A stretch of 37,751 nucleotides of DNA from Halorhodospira abdelmalekii (GTDB lineage Bacteria > Pseudomonadota > Gammaproteobacteria > Nitrococcales > Halorhodospiraceae). Both the position numbers and the translations under genes were made by a program. Where the stretch lies: assembly GCF_016583625.1 (NCBI RefSeq), contig NZ_NRRN01000032.1, positions 1 to 37,751 of the forward strand. The letters are read 5' to 3'. This document shows, piece after piece, positions 1-9,575 of the stretch (its first letter is position 1; each line of letters begins with the position of its first letter). The notes beneath the pieces are model-generated. The model ran no database searches. It was not told the DNA's origin and was given only the letters and a program-made list of their open reading frames with translations.

Positions 1-490
1 CCCAAACCCCGCCGGCAGTAAAGACTGGGCCAACCCAGGCTTGAGTCGTCGGTGGTGGTGCTGGGGCGCCGCTCTCAAGGCGCCCTTCGTAGACCCCAAG
101 CCCCTCCAAGAGGCTCTCCAGCGAGTCGGCCAAGGGCTCGAAAAAGCCCGGGGTCAACGCCCCGTAAGCGGCAAAGAGGGCAGCAGCTACAGTCAGCGCC
201 AATGCGGCATCGAGGTTCCCCGGCACGACGTGCAGCAGGCTCGCCTCGCGGTTATAGTCAGCCACCAGCGCCAAACGGATAAAGAGCACCAGCGCCAGCA
301 CCGTCACCAGCAATAGCAGCAAGGTACGCATCGGTGCCCACGCAATCCCGTGCGTCACCCCGAGTAGTAGTAGCATCGCCACAGCGTAGCCGGCGAAGGC
401 AAAGGGGCGTCGCCCGATCAGCGCCAACGCCTCCCGCAGCCAGCCGTACCACGCCTCCGGCTCACTGCGCCGAGGACCGAGTGCCGACAT
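1..490 (-). CDS. Integral membrane protein, N-terminal part (runs off the window)
   Basis: An open reading frame starts with ATG at 490 on the minus strand and stays open for 163 codons to the window edge, so the C-terminus is missing. The N-terminal 20 residues are soluble and contain a W-Y-G-W-L-R-E-A-L motif, followed by hydrophobic segments at about residues 28-50 and 53-72, and a third at about 93-110. The pattern of a short amphipathic W..REAL start followed by paired membrane helices resembles the BPSS1780/YciC-like family of small inner-membrane proteins, but this is a weak resemblance. The region after residue 115 is Pro/Ala rich. No function can be assigned. It is followed on its upstream side by the ilvD-CBS pair reading the same way, 121 bp away. 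Confidence 0.6.
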   Translation of the reverse strand, partial: MSALGPRRSEPEAWYGWLREALALIGRRPFAFAGYAVAMLLLLGVTHGIAWAPMRTLLLLLVTVLALVLFIRLALVADYNREASLLHVVPGNLDAALALTVAAALFAAYGALTPGFFEPLADSLESLLEGLGVYEGRLESGAPAPPPTTQAWVGPVFTAGGVW

Positions 491-552
491 CGATCACGCC
501 CTAGCTCACCCCCTGCTCTATCCTCTGCTTACACCTACGCCCCCCTTTTGCG

Positions 553-580
553 CCCCCCCTTTCCTTCACACAAGGGGGGG
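553..580 (-). terminator. GC-rich hairpin downstream of the CBS gene
   Basis: A perfect 9-bp inverted repeat, CCCCCCCTT (553-561) against AAGGGGGGG (572-580), has a 10-nt loop. It lies 31 bp past the stop of the CBS-domain gene. No T-tract follows on either strand, so termination is an inference from position and stem only. Confidence 0.35.
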
Positions 581-610
581 AGCTCAGCAGGGAGTCCGCG
601 GCGGCAGCAC

Positions 611-1060
611 TCAACGCCCCGCCTCGGCAACCCCCTCCGGCGAGCCGAAGCGATCGAGCAGCTCCTCTAAGATCTGCAACATATCGACCGCCGAGACCAT
701 CCCGACGAGCCGCTGCTGCTTATTCAGCACTGGAACCGCGCCAAAACGGTGTTCGCGCATGATCTGGGCAGCGCGCTGCACCGGGTCGTAGGTGTGAACG
801 ACAATCGGATTGCGCGTCATCACGTCTTTGAGCGACATATTGTCGTCGAGGTAGTAAACGTGCGTCAGGTCCGGGGCCTCATCGACCCAGTCGGGACGGC
901 GCAGATCGCGGTCGGTCACCACACCGAGCAGCTGCATATCGGCATCGACCACCGGCAAGTGACGAATGTGATTGTGGCGCATCTTGAAGAAGGCCTCGCG
1001 CAGACCCTCTTCTGGGTCACCGGTGATCAGTTTATCGGTCATGATCTCGGGGAGCTTCAT
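611..1060 (-). CDS. Tandem CBS-domain protein
   Basis: The 149-residue protein is almost entirely two CBS domains, about residues 5-60 and 75-135. Each has the usual 'M...V...D.....A...M......LPVVD' plan, here with [19 protein letters not shown] in the first and [10 protein letters not shown] in the second. CBS pairs bind adenosine nucleotides such as AMP, ATP or SAM and act as energy or metabolite sensors. No catalytic or DNA-binding domain is fused to it, so it must act on a partner. The start ATG overlaps the ilvD stop by four bases (ATGA), which implies translational coupling and suggests the partner or at least the co-regulated function is branched-chain amino acid synthesis. The functional link is inferred; the domain call is firm. 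Confidence 0.88.
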   Translation of the reverse strand: MKLPEIMTDKLITGDPEEGLREAFFKMRHNHIRHLPVVDADMQLLGVVTDRDLRRPDWVDEAPDLTHVYYLDDNMSLKDVMTRNPIVVHTYDPVQRAAQIMREHRFGAVPVLNKQQRLVGMVSAVDMLQILEELLDRFGSPEGVAEAGR

Positions 1061-2763
1061 GAGCGTGACTCCTCATCAGCAAAGAGGTCGGCGTCGGTTA
1101 CCGCACCGCGGCTAGCAGAGGCGGCCAAGCGGGCGTATTTAGCGAGTACGCCCCGACGGTAACGCGGCTGAGGCTGCTGCCAGGCGGCTCGGCGGCGCGC
1201 CAGCTCAGACTCCTCGACCAGCAGTTCCAGACGATTGGCATCGGCGTCGATGGTGATCGAATCGCCCTCCTCGACCAGCGCGATCGTACCACCATCGAAG
1301 GCCTCCGGTGCCACATGACCGACGACCATGCCGTAAGTCCCTCCGGAGAAACGGCCATCGGTAATCAGGCCGACCGAATCACCCAGCCCTTTGCCGATGA
1401 TCGCCGAGGTCGGCGCCAACATCTCGCGCATCCCCGGCCCGCCCTTCGGGCCTTCGTAGCGGATCACGACCACGTCACCGGCCTCAATCCGATCGGCGAG
1501 AATTGCCTCTAGACATTCCTCCTCAGAGTCAAAGACACGCGCTGGACCGGTGATCTGGCGCTGCTTAATCCCGGTCACCTTGGCCACCGCTCCCTCGCTC
1601 GCCAGGTTGCCTCGCAAGATGGCCAAGTGGCCTTGCGGATAGAGAGGTTGATCGAAGGGACGAATGATCTCCTGATCGGCCGGTGGCTCCGCTGGCAGAT
1701 GGCCGATCAGCTGCTCGATCGTCTGCCCGGTAATCGTCATGCAGTCGCCGTGCAGCAGCCCGTGCTCAAGCAGCATCCGCATCACCTGCGGGGTCCCGCC
1801 GACGGCGTGGAACTGGCTCGTGACGAAGCGTCCCGAGGGTTTCAGATCGCAAAGCACCGGGACTTTTCGCCGGATCGCCTCGACATCATCGATGGTCAGC
1901 GGCACCTCAGCGGTATTGGCGATGGCGAGCAGGTGCAGCACCGCATTGGTCGACCCGCCCACAGCCATGACCACGGCCAGTGCGTTCTCGAACGCCTTGC
2001 GGGTGAGCATCTGCGACGGGCGCCGGTCGTGGTGAACAGCATCCATCAAGACCTTGGCTGCCGCCGCGGCGACCTCACCGGCCTCATCGTCCTCGGCCGA
2101 GACCGTCGAGGAGCGCATCAAGCTCATGCCCATCGCCTCGAAGGCGCTCGACATCGTATTGGCGGTAAACATCCCGCCACAAGAGCCAGCACCCGGACAG
2201 GCGTTCCGCTCCACCCCTTGCAAATCGGCTTCCGAGAGCTTGCCAGCGTTGTACTGTCCGACTGCCTCAAAGGCGCTGACGACCGTCAGATCCTCGCCCT
2301 TGTAGTGCCCCGGCTTAATAGTGCCGCCGTAGACAAAGATGCTCGGAATATCAAGGCGAGCCAGAGCAATCATTGCCCCTGGCATATTTTTGTCACAGCC
2401 GCCGGTCGCTAAAATGCCGTCGAGCCGCTGCCCGCCGCCGACCGTCTCGATCGAATCAGCGATCACCTCGCGCGAGACCAGCGAGTACTTCATCCCCTCG
2501 GTGCCCATAGAGATACCGTCGGAGATGGTGATCGTGCCGAAAGTCACCGGCATCGCTCCGGCTTCACGCAAGGCCTCCGCGGCACGCTCGGCCATCGGCC
2601 CGATGCCGACGTTACAGGGGGTGATCGTGCTGTGCGCGTTACCAACGCCGATGATGGGTTTATCGAAGTCGGCATCCGTAAAGCCGACCGCGCGCAGCAT
2701 GGCCCGATTGGGCGTGCGCGCCACCCCGTGGGTGATCGTTCGGCTGCGTCGGTTATCCGCCAT
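1057..2763 (-). CDS. ilvD: Dihydroxy-acid dehydratase
   Basis: This enzyme converts 2,3-dihydroxy-isovalerate and 2,3-dihydroxy-3-methylvalerate to the 2-keto acids in valine, leucine and isoleucine synthesis. At 568 residues it belongs to the shorter form (the E. coli enzyme is about 616). The family signatures are clear: C50 in [11 protein letters not shown]123 in [12 protein letters not shown], and C189/C195 in [17 protein letters not shown]50, C123 and C195 are the expected ligands of a [2Fe-2S] cluster, as in the oxygen-tolerant type. The late [15 protein letters not shown]-type motif is present near residue 470. The start is supported by a GAGGACGAGGA purine-rich stretch just upstream. 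It is followed by a CBS-domain gene with a four-base overlap and faces a divergent acyl-CoA ligase gene across 175 bp. Confidence 0.97.
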   Translation of the reverse strand: MADNRRSRTITHGVARTPNRAMLRAVGFTDADFDKPIIGVGNAHSTITPCNVGIGPMAERAAEALREAGAMPVTFGTITISDGISMGTEGMKYSLVSREVIADSIETVGGGQRLDGILATGGCDKNMPGAMIALARLDIPSIFVYGGTIKPGHYKGEDLTVVSAFEAVGQYNAGKLSEADLQGVERNACPGAGSCGGMFTANTMSSAFEAMGMSLMRSSTVSAEDDEAGEVAAAAAKVLMDAVHHDRRPSQMLTRKAFENALAVVMAVGGSTNAVLHLLAIANTAEVPLTIDDVEAIRRKVPVLCDLKPSGRFVTSQFHAVGGTPQVMRMLLEHGLLHGDCMTITGQTIEQLIGHLPAEPPADQEIIRPFDQPLYPQGHLAILRGNLASEGAVAKVTGIKQRQITGPARVFDSEEECLEAILADRIEAGDVVVIRYEGPKGGPGMREMLAPTSAIIGKGLGDSVGLITDGRFSGGTYGMVVGHVAPEAFDGGTIALVEEGDSITIDADANRLELLVEESELARRRAAWQQPQPRYRRGVLAKYARLAASASRGAVTDADLFADEESRS

Positions 2764-2938
2764 AGAAGTCCTCGTCCTCTATTTTGCTTTATTTATGAAG
2801 TGGTTAACGTAAAAATGCGGAGCCACTAGAACCACCGTGCTCTTGCACGCATGGGCGTAAGGGGCTCAGGATAACGGAATTCGTTTTCGCCAGCAGCATC
2901 GAGGCGCTCATGGGCGCAAAAGAGACGCGGAAGGGACA
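2764..2938. promoter_or_regulatory. Divergent intergenic region between ilvD and the CoA ligase gene
   Basis: This 175-bp gap separates two divergently read genes and must hold both promoters, yet I see no good -35/-10 pair on either strand. It is AT-rich only near the ilvD start (about 2780-2812). A short perfect hairpin, CGTGC (2836-2840) with GCACG (2845-2849) around a TCTT loop, lies in the ilvD leader side. A purine-rich GGAAGGGA precedes the ATG at 2939. Confidence 0.35.
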
Positions 2939-4684
2939 ATGACAATCTCATGGCCCGAGGTCGAGCAGCAATGGCTAGCCCGGCAGCCGGACGGCGGCCT
3001 GAATCTCGCCTACCAATGCTTGGAACACAATCTCGCGTCCGGTCGCAGCGAACAGCCAGCGCTGATCTGGCGTGGCGCTGCAGGTCAGCGGCACTGCTAT
3101 AGCTATGCCGATTTGACCGCTGCTGCCCGGCGTTTTGCCGCAGCACTGCACCATCACGGCATCCGCCTCGCCGAGCGTGTCTGTACGCTCGGCCCGCGCC
3201 GCCCCGAGCTCTATATCGCAGCCCTCGGCACCCTGCGCCACGGCGCCGTCTACGCCCCGCTCTTCTCCGTCTACGGGCCGGAGCCGATTCGCCGCCGCCT
3301 CGAACTCGGCGAGAGCCGGGTTATCATCACCACCCGCGCCCTCTACGAGGAACGGATCGCGCCGATCCGTGGCGCCTTGCCGGCCCTTGAACACATCGTC
3401 CTGATTGATGGCGAGGCGCCGGGGGCTTGCTCCTGGGAGGCCTTCTGCGCCCAGGCCGAAGCGAGCACACCGACAGCCGCCGCCGCGGGGGCGGCAACAC
3501 TCTTCTCGGCAGCGGCCGGGGCGAGTGCGCCGGCAACCATCACCACCCGAGCCGAATACCCCGCCCTGCTCCACTTTACCAGTGGCACCACCGGCCCCCC
3601 GAAGGGGGTGTTGCATGTGCATCGGGCGGCGGCCGCACACTTGGTCTCCGGGCGCTTGGTCCTCGGCCTGGAGGCCGGGACGCGTTACTGGTGCACTGCC
3701 GACCCTGGCTGGGTCACCGGTGTCAGTTACGGCCTGCTCGCGCCACTGCTCTGCGGTGCAACCTTGATCGTCGATGAGGGGGGGCAGGAGGCGGCGCGCT
3801 GGTACGATATCCTGGCCGAGGAGCGCATTGAGTGCTGGTTTACCACGCCGACAGCGCTGCGCATGCTGCGCCGCCGCGGCGCACCGGAGCGGACCTATGA
3901 TCTCAGCGCGCTGGCACGCATCTTTAGCACCGGCGAGCCGCTTGAGGCGGCATTGAGCATGTGGTGTTCAGAACAGCTCGGCACTCCGGCACGCGATGCC
4001 TGGTGGCAATCGGAGACCGGCGCCATCATGACCGCACAGTACGGCACCGATCCGGTCGTCCCGGGACGCATGGGCCGCCCGACCCCCGGCATCGAGATCC
4101 AGCTCGCCCACGTCGACGCCGAGCGCGGCGAGATCACGCCGGTGAGCGCCCCGGGAGAGACGGCCGAACTGCTGATTAAACGCGGCTGGCCGTCGATGTT
4201 TCGCGCCTATCTCGGCGCCCCGCAGCGCTACCGCGAGGCCTTTGTCGCCGACTGGTATCGCTCCGGAGACTTAGCCCAGTGGGATGAAGCCGGCGAGTTG
4301 CGCTTTATCGGTCGCGCCGACGATGTCATCAAAACCGCCGGGCACATGGTCGGTCCGGCCGAGGTCGAGGCGATCCTCAACCACCACCCCGAGGTCGCCG
4401 AGTGCGGGGTCAGCGCCCTGCCCGACCCGGTCTCCGGCTCCCGGGTGGCCGCTTGGGTGGTACCACGCCAGCCGCCGACTGACCCCGAGCGCCTGCGCCA
4501 CGACCTGATCAGCTATGCTCGACAGCGCCTCGGCAAGGCCGTGGCACCGCGCGAAGTCAACTTCGTCGAGGCCCTACCCAAGACCCCCAGCGGCAAGATC
4601 CTGCGCCGCGAACTGGCTGCGGGGGCAACGGCTCCAGACCCCATACCACCCCCTGCGGCCCAGTCGCCACCGCAGAGCGAATAA
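2939..4684 (+). CDS. Acetyl-CoA synthetase-like AMP-forming acyl-CoA ligase
   Basis: The protein activates a carboxylic acid, most likely acetate or another short acid, to its CoA thioester through an acyl-adenylate. Signatures of the ANL superfamily are present: the P-loop TSGTTGPPKG (residues 214-223), WWQSETGAIM, YRSGDLAQWDEAGELRFIGR with the hinge Asp, and the C-terminal PKTPSGKILRREL in which K553 is the adenylation lysine. At 581 residues it is shorter than the roughly 650-residue Acs and nearer to the AcsA type. An Ala/Ser-rich insertion at about 175-200 lies just before the P-loop, and the tail after 560 is Pro/Gln rich. It stands alone, 125 bp upstream of an mscS-like gene. Substrate cannot be fixed from sequence; a medium-chain acid is possible. 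Confidence 0.88.
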   Translation: MTISWPEVEQQWLARQPDGGLNLAYQCLEHNLASGRSEQPALIWRGAAGQRHCYSYADLTAAARRFAAALHHHGIRLAERVCTLGPRRPELYIAALGTLRHGAVYAPLFSVYGPEPIRRRLELGESRVIITTRALYEERIAPIRGALPALEHIVLIDGEAPGACSWEAFCAQAEASTPTAAAAGAATLFSAAAGASAPATITTRAEYPALLHFTSGTTGPPKGVLHVHRAAAAHLVSGRLVLGLEAGTRYWCTADPGWVTGVSYGLLAPLLCGATLIVDEGGQEAARWYDILAEERIECWFTTPTALRMLRRRGAPERTYDLSALARIFSTGEPLEAALSMWCSEQLGTPARDAWWQSETGAIMTAQYGTDPVVPGRMGRPTPGIEIQLAHVDAERGEITPVSAPGETAELLIKRGWPSMFRAYLGAPQRYREAFVADWYRSGDLAQWDEAGELRFIGRADDVIKTAGHMVGPAEVEAILNHHPEVAECGVSALPDPVSGSRVAAWVVPRQPPTDPERLRHDLISYARQRLGKAVAPREVNFVEALPKTPSGKILRRELAAGATAPDPIPPPAAQSPPQSE

Positions 4685-4809
4685 CGCCTACTCGTTCAAA
4701 GAAGAGTGTGCACCCCCGCATCGCTCCATGACTCGTCTTGATGCCCCGGTACCCGGTCCTCAGAACGGTACAAGAATACTCGCGGAGATCGCCGTAAGGA
4801 GACCCCTCT

Positions 4810-6912
4810 ATGCTTCGGCTACAGCGTCTGCAGCTCACTGATTGGCTCATCCGCTTTGGGCTCGTCCGCTTCGGATGCGGCGCACTCGCCCTCCTGCCGC
4901 TCCTGGCTGCAGCCGAGAACGGCAACGGCGAAGCGGAGCCACTGGCCCCGGCGCGCCGCATCGCCGAGTTGAGCCAGGCGATGGCCCAGTGGCTGAATCA
5001 GACGTTGCGCGACATCACTGCTACCTTCGAAGAGATCGAGACCGCCGGTCTTGGCAACGAGCTACTGACTCTAGCCTGGGAGCTCGGCGATCTGCTGATC
5101 ATCATCGCCGTCACCATCGCCCTACTCCTCGCCCTCAGACCCATCGCCCGCCCCTTCTTCAGGCGCGCCGAGCAGTGGGCGCAGCGCGGCGATGAGCGGC
5201 TGCGCACCATTCGGCGTACCATCGGCGTCAGCGCTGCCGCCGTCGCCGATCTGGTCACCATCGTGCTCGCCTGGCTCGGCGGCTACGCCCTCGCCCTCTT
5301 CGTCCTCGGCGAGGTCGGCGAGATGGAGATGCGACAATCGCTCTTCCTCAACGCCTTTTTGCTCGTCGAGGGGGCAAAAGCGCTGCTGCGTATCCTCTTC
5401 GCTACCCGCAACGACGGGCTGCGGCTGCTGCCGATGAGCGCCGACTACGCCCACTTCTGGTATGCCCGGCTATCCCGCATCAGCGGCCTGATCGGTTACG
5501 GACTACTCTTCCTCGTGCCGCTCTTCTCGCAAGCGATCTCTGAGCAGTTCGGCCAAGTGATCACACTGCTGCTAATGGTCGCTGTCTTCGGCTACGCCTT
5601 AACGCTCGCCCTGCGCCATCGCCGCGATGTCCGTCAGCGCTTAGAGGCGCGTGCAGCAGCAACCCAAGTGCTGGTGACGCGCACGGTGCTGGCGACACTG
5701 GCCTGGACGTGGCACTGGCTCGTCATCGCCTACTTCGGCACCCTGGCGGTGATCACGGTCACCCAGCCCGAGACGGCACTGCCCTACATGGCGCAAGCGA
5801 CCGCGCAGAGCGTCTTGATCATCGCCCTCGGAGCACTGCTGGCGGTCGCCCTAACCCAGGCGACCGCTCGGCGGATTCAGCTCAGTGACGCCAAACGGCG
5901 CCACTTCCCGCTGCTCGAACAGCGCCTCAACGCCTATGTTCCGATCGCCCTCAAGTTGGTGCGCATCGTCATTGTCCTGGGCGTCTGCGGATTGTTGCTC
6001 CACGCCTGGGGGCTGTTCGACTTCCTCGGCTGGCTCGGCTCCGAAAGCGGCCTGCACATCGTCGGCGTCGTGCTCTCGGTGGCCTTCATCTTGATCGCCG
6101 CGCTGGGCGCATGGCTGATCGCGGCGAGCTGGATCGAACACCGGCTCAACCCGAACGTCGGCAAACGCCGCCCGAGCGCACGCGAACAGACGCTGCTGAC
6201 CCTCTTTCGCAACGCCCTAGCCGTGGTGTTGGTCACGATGACGGTGATGATCGTCCTAGCCGAGATCGGCATCAATATCGGCCCGCTGATTGCCGGTGCC
6301 GGTGTTCTCGGCTTGGCGATCGGCTTCGGGGCGCAAAAGCTGGTTCAAGACATCATCACCGGCGTCTTCATTCAGCTGGAAAACGCCATTGATGTCGGCG
6401 ATATCGTGACCGCCGGTGGGGTCACCGGCACGGTTGAGAAGTTGACGGTGCGCTCGGTCAATATCCGCGATCTGGCCGGGACGTACCACTTTATCCCCTT
6501 CTCTTCGGTCGATAGCATTGCCAACTTCACCCGCCACTTCGCCTACCACGTCGGCGACTACGGCATCGCCTATCGGGAGAGCGTGGATGCGGCAAAACCG
6601 CACCTTGAAGCGGCCTATAAAGAACTGAAAGACCACCCGAACCCCGATATCGCCGCGGCCGTGCTCGATGAGTTCTGGATCGATGGCGTCTCCTCGCTCG
6701 GGGATAGCGCAGTACACTTGCGAGTGCGCATCAAGACCGCACCGGGGATGCAGTGGGCGGTCGGCCGGGCCTACAACGAACTGGTCAAAAAGCACTTGGA
6801 TGCCGCCGGTATCGAGATCCCCTTCCCACACCGTACCGTCTACTTTGGCGAACCGGCCGCTGGCGCCGACGCCCCGGCCCTTCCGGGCAAGGGGGCCACT
6901 GCTGTAGAGTAG
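4810..6912 (+). CDS. Large MscS-family mechanosensitive channel
   Basis: The 700-residue protein has an N-terminal hydrophobic signal-like segment (residues 10-34), then an extended multi-helix membrane part, and a C-terminal MscS core. The pore-lining helix is the Gly/Ala-rich stretch around 495-512 (AGAGVLGLAIGFGAQKLVQD), followed by ITGVFIQLENAIDVGD, the start of the beta-domain, and VTGTVEKLTVRSVNIRD. Channels of this size with extra N-terminal helices resemble E. coli YbiO and release small solutes during osmotic downshock in the inner membrane. The start is well supported by AAGGAG at 4796-4801, eight bases before the ATG. It stands alone; the next gene is 135 bp away after a strong hairpin. 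Confidence 0.92.
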   Translation: MLRLQRLQLTDWLIRFGLVRFGCGALALLPLLAAAENGNGEAEPLAPARRIAELSQAMAQWLNQTLRDITATFEEIETAGLGNELLTLAWELGDLLIIIAVTIALLLALRPIARPFFRRAEQWAQRGDERLRTIRRTIGVSAAAVADLVTIVLAWLGGYALALFVLGEVGEMEMRQSLFLNAFLLVEGAKALLRILFATRNDGLRLLPMSADYAHFWYARLSRISGLIGYGLLFLVPLFSQAISEQFGQVITLLLMVAVFGYALTLALRHRRDVRQRLEARAAATQVLVTRTVLATLAWTWHWLVIAYFGTLAVITVTQPETALPYMAQATAQSVLIIALGALLAVALTQATARRIQLSDAKRRHFPLLEQRLNAYVPIALKLVRIVIVLGVCGLLLHAWGLFDFLGWLGSESGLHIVGVVLSVAFILIAALGAWLIAASWIEHRLNPNVGKRRPSAREQTLLTLFRNALAVVLVTMTVMIVLAEIGINIGPLIAGAGVLGLAIGFGAQKLVQDIITGVFIQLENAIDVGDIVTAGGVTGTVEKLTVRSVNIRDLAGTYHFIPFSSVDSIANFTRHFAYHVGDYGIAYRESVDAAKPHLEAAYKELKDHPNPDIAAAVLDEFWIDGVSSLGDSAVHLRVRIKTAPGMQWAVGRAYNELVKKHLDAAGIEIPFPHRTVYFGEPAAGADAPALPGKGATAVE

Positions 6913-6942
6913 GCTAAGCGGTGTGAGTTCCGGCGCCGCTGC

Positions 6943-6976
6943 GCGCCCCGCGCCTGCCAGGCGTGGGGGGGGGCGC
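6943..6976 (+). terminator. Strong two-part GC hairpin after the mscS-like gene
   Basis: GCGCCCC (6943-6949) pairs with GGGGCGC (6970-6976), enclosing a second stem CGCCT (6951-6955) with AGGCG (6959-6963). It begins 31 bp past the channel gene's stop. There is no T-tract, so factor-dependent termination or mRNA 3'-end protection is as likely as intrinsic termination. Confidence 0.45.
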
Positions 6977-7047
6977 CGGGCGGATCAAGGGAGTCAGCGG
7001 TTACGCGCTAAACTTTCACAGGGCACCCCTGCAGCGAGGCATACACC

Positions 7048-7980
7048 ATGCGCATCTTGATTACCGGTGGCAGCGGCTTTGTCGGTCGCGCCCTCTGCGC
7101 CCGACTCCACGAACAGGGGCACGAGCTGCTCGTCGTCGCCCGCCGACCCCATCAGGCCCAAGCCAACCTGCCGCCGCGAACCGAGATTCGCCCCGCGGTC
7201 GAGGACTTTCTCAGCAGCCGCCCCGAGGCGATCATCAACCTCGCCGGCGAGCCGATTGCGGGGAAACGCTGGACACCGGAGCAAAAGCAGCGCCTGCGCG
7301 ACTCGCGCTTAACCATGACGCACGCCTGTGTCGAACTCTGCAAGGCGCTTGATCAACCGCCTCAGGTGCTGATCTCGGCCTCGGCGATGGGCTACTACGG
7401 CGATCGCGGCGAGCAGTCGGTCGATGAGAGCAGCCCGCCCGGCTCCGGCTTCGTTGCCGAGCTCTGCCAAGAGTGGGAGGCAGCCGCTCAGGCGGCCGAA
7501 CCGCTCGGGGTGCGCGTTGCGCGGTTGCGCATCGGGCTGGTGCTCGATCGCGACGGCGGCACCCTCGCTAAGCTGCTGCCCGTTTTTAAACTCGGGCTGG
7601 GCGGGCCACTCGGCAGTGGTCGACAGTTCATGCCGTGGATCCACCGCACCGACCTAGTGCGCATGATCCTCTTCCTGCTCGCTCAAGAGTCCCGTTCCGA
7701 GGCGTTATCTGAACCGTTATCTGGGGCGTTCAACGCTGCGGCACCGGCGCCGGTAACCAACGCCGAGTTTACTCGCGTGCTCGCTCGCCACCTCGGCCGC
7801 CCGGCCTTCTTCGCCGTTCCGGGAACACTCCTGCGCCTGCTCCTCGGCGAGATGGCCGAAGTCCTGCTGACCGGGGCCGATATGCGCCCGCAGCGCTTAC
7901 AGCAAAGCGGCTTTACCTTCACCTACCCGGAGCTCGACGCCGCACTGGACGAGATCCTGGCTGCGCCCGCAAAGCCGTAG
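7048..7980 (+). CDS. TIGR01777-family NAD(P)-dependent epimerase (YfcH-like)
   Basis: This is an extended short-chain dehydrogenase of 310 residues. It opens with the Rossmann motif GGSGFVG (residues 7-13) and carries the family's INLAGEPI segment, ISASAMGYYGDRG (YYG near residue 115) and the C-terminal domain starting after LGRPAF, the DUF1731-like end. Members such as YfcH and SulA-like SDR39U1 are conserved in bacteria, but their substrate is not established. The start follows a GCGAGG purine stretch. The downstream lipoprotein gene begins 11 bp after the stop, so the two are probably co-transcribed. Confidence 0.93.
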   Translation: MRILITGGSGFVGRALCARLHEQGHELLVVARRPHQAQANLPPRTEIRPAVEDFLSSRPEAIINLAGEPIAGKRWTPEQKQRLRDSRLTMTHACVELCKALDQPPQVLISASAMGYYGDRGEQSVDESSPPGSGFVAELCQEWEAAAQAAEPLGVRVARLRIGLVLDRDGGTLAKLLPVFKLGLGGPLGSGRQFMPWIHRTDLVRMILFLLAQESRSEALSEPLSGAFNAAAPAPVTNAEFTRVLARHLGRPAFFAVPGTLLRLLLGEMAEVLLTGADMRPQRLQQSGFTFTYPELDAALDEILAAPAKP

Positions 7981-7991
7981 GCAAGGCGCCG

Positions 7992-8672
7992 ATGACGGGG
8001 CGGCCGCGGCGGCGGGGCGCATCACTGCTCGGAGGCAGGCCACTCATCCTGCTGGTTGCGGTGTTAGCCTTGGGGCTTGTCGCCGCAAGCGGCTGCGCCC
8101 ACCGCCCGCAGCCGGATAACGTCGAGGATATCTGCGCCATCTTCGGGCAGTACCCCGACTGGTACGACTACGCCAAACGCAGCGAAGAGCGCTGGGGCAC
8201 CAGTATCGCCATCCAGATGGCCTTCGTGCACCAAGAGTCGGCTTTCATCGCCGACGCCCGACCGCCACGACCACGCCTGTTCGGCATCATCCCACGGCGA
8301 CGAACCTCATCGGCCTTCGGTTACGCCCAGGCCCAAGATCCGGTCTGGGGCGAATATCGCGCCGATGCGGCGCGCTGGAACGCCCACCGCACCCAAATGG
8401 AGGACGCCCTCGACTTCATCGGTTGGTACAACCAGCGCACCCACGAACGCCTCGGTATCTCGCTGACCAACACCCGCCACCTCTACTACGCCTACCACGA
8501 AGGACACGGCGGCTACCGGCGCCGCACTTACCGCGATAAGCCCTTTTTGCAGCGGGTTGCGCGCAACGTCGAGGCGCGCGCCACCCTCTACGAACACCAG
8601 CTCGCCGAGTGCGCAGACGCCTTCCAGTGTCGCCATTGGTATCAGGTCTGGCCCTTCTGTCGCCGCGATTAA
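7992..8672 (+). CDS. Lysozyme-like (SLT) outer-membrane lipoprotein
   Basis: The N-terminus has a positively charged start, a hydrophobic stretch (17-31) and a lipobox ending at C35 (VAASGC), so the protein is expected to be a lipoprotein. The mature part begins with a Cys-containing segment and then reads FVHQESAF, in which E82 sits at the position of the catalytic Glu of lytic transglycosylases. FGYAQAQDPVW and the later LYYAYHEGHGGY match the remaining lysozyme-fold motifs ('GxxQ' and 'xxAYNxG'-like). A putative substrate is peptidoglycan, and the product would be an anhydro-muropeptide. It lies 11 bp after the epimerase gene. The family call rests on motifs only; activity is not proven. 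Confidence 0.78.
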   Translation: MTGRPRRRGASLLGGRPLILLVAVLALGLVAASGCAHRPQPDNVEDICAIFGQYPDWYDYAKRSEERWGTSIAIQMAFVHQESAFIADARPPRPRLFGIIPRRRTSSAFGYAQAQDPVWGEYRADAARWNAHRTQMEDALDFIGWYNQRTHERLGISLTNTRHLYYAYHEGHGGYRRRTYRDKPFLQRVARNVEARATLYEHQLAECADAFQCRHWYQVWPFCRRD

Positions 8673-8765
8673 CACCGCACCGCAAAAGCAGCTAAGATGG
8701 ACGCAGCGGGCCTCTCTGATCGATGTCCGTGGCGGACCGCTAACCGACAGACAGGTCGACGACCC

Positions 8766-9575
8766 ATGCAACCGTGCCCTCGCCCACTGCTGCTGCGGCT
8801 GACTCTGCCCTTGCTGCTGCTCGCTGCAGCCGCTCCACTCGCTGCCGGTGAGCTGCCCGAATCCGGCAGCGCACGCTACTGGATCCAGGACGGTGGCGAG
8901 TGGCGCGGCTACGAGACCCTACGCTGGAGTTACCCGGATGCCGAGACCTTTCGCCTGGAGCGCATTCGCGAGGAGCGCCAGCGCCCCGGGGCGGGCGCCG
9001 ACTACGAGGGCGACCGCCGCCTGCGCCTAACGCGCGAGATCAGCGAAGGACGGATCGACGGTGAGGTCGCCCAGCCGGAGACTTACGAGCTGCGCCGCGC
9101 CAGCGTCTTTCAGGCAGCCGACGCCTACGACCCTGACAATGCCTTCGCTGAGGCTGACGAACAAGTCGTCTTGCGGGTTCGCTTCACTGACGACCCGACG
9201 ACCCTGGCCGATGGCGAGATCGCCGCCCCTGCCGATGCGCTCGATCCGATCTCGCACCGCTGGCAGATCATGCAGCAGGCGCTCGAGGGGGCGCCTCATG
9301 AACGATTCAGCCACCAGGTGGTCAACGAGCAAGGAGAGGTCGAAGAGGTCGTCTTTCGCATTGAGGGGCGACAGACCGTACGCACCCACGCCGGCACCTT
9401 CCGCACCGTTCGCCTAACCCGTAAACTTCCCGATCAGCAACGCACGGTGCGCTGGTACATGGCCGAAGGCTGGGCCGGTCTGCCGGTGCGCACGGTCGAT
9501 GGCCGTACCGAACACCGCGCGCAGCGCACTCGACTGGAACGAATTGATGCTCAACCGCCTGATCAAGAGGGCTAA
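8766..9575 (+). CDS. DUF3108-family exported protein
   Basis: An ATG at 8697 is also in frame, but starting at 8766 gives a clean Sec signal (residues 1-28, ending AAAPLAAGE), so I prefer it. The mature 240 residues fit DUF3108: a run of beta strands, a central ALDPISHRWQIMQQAL helix segment that matches the family's LDPLS.L.. motif, and VFRIEGRQTVRTHAGTF followed by RTVRWYMAEGWAGLPVRT. The family is periplasmic or outer-membrane and uncharacterised. Its 3' end overlaps the next gene by 29 bases, suggesting a pair. Confidence 0.8.
   Translation: MQPCPRPLLLRLTLPLLLLAAAAPLAAGELPESGSARYWIQDGGEWRGYETLRWSYPDAETFRLERIREERQRPGAGADYEGDRRLRLTREISEGRIDGEVAQPETYELRRASVFQAADAYDPDNAFAEADEQVVLRVRFTDDPTTLADGEIAAPADALDPISHRWQIMQQALEGAPHERFSHQVVNEQGEVEEVVFRIEGRQTVRTHAGTFRTVRLTRKLPDQQRTVRWYMAEGWAGLPVRTVDGRTEHRAQRTRLERIDAQPPDQEG

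Noticed and set aside
1627-2412. Plus-strand reading frame of 261 codons opposite ilvD
   Set aside because: It is antisense to the clear dihydroxy-acid dehydratase gene, with no SD or family signature.
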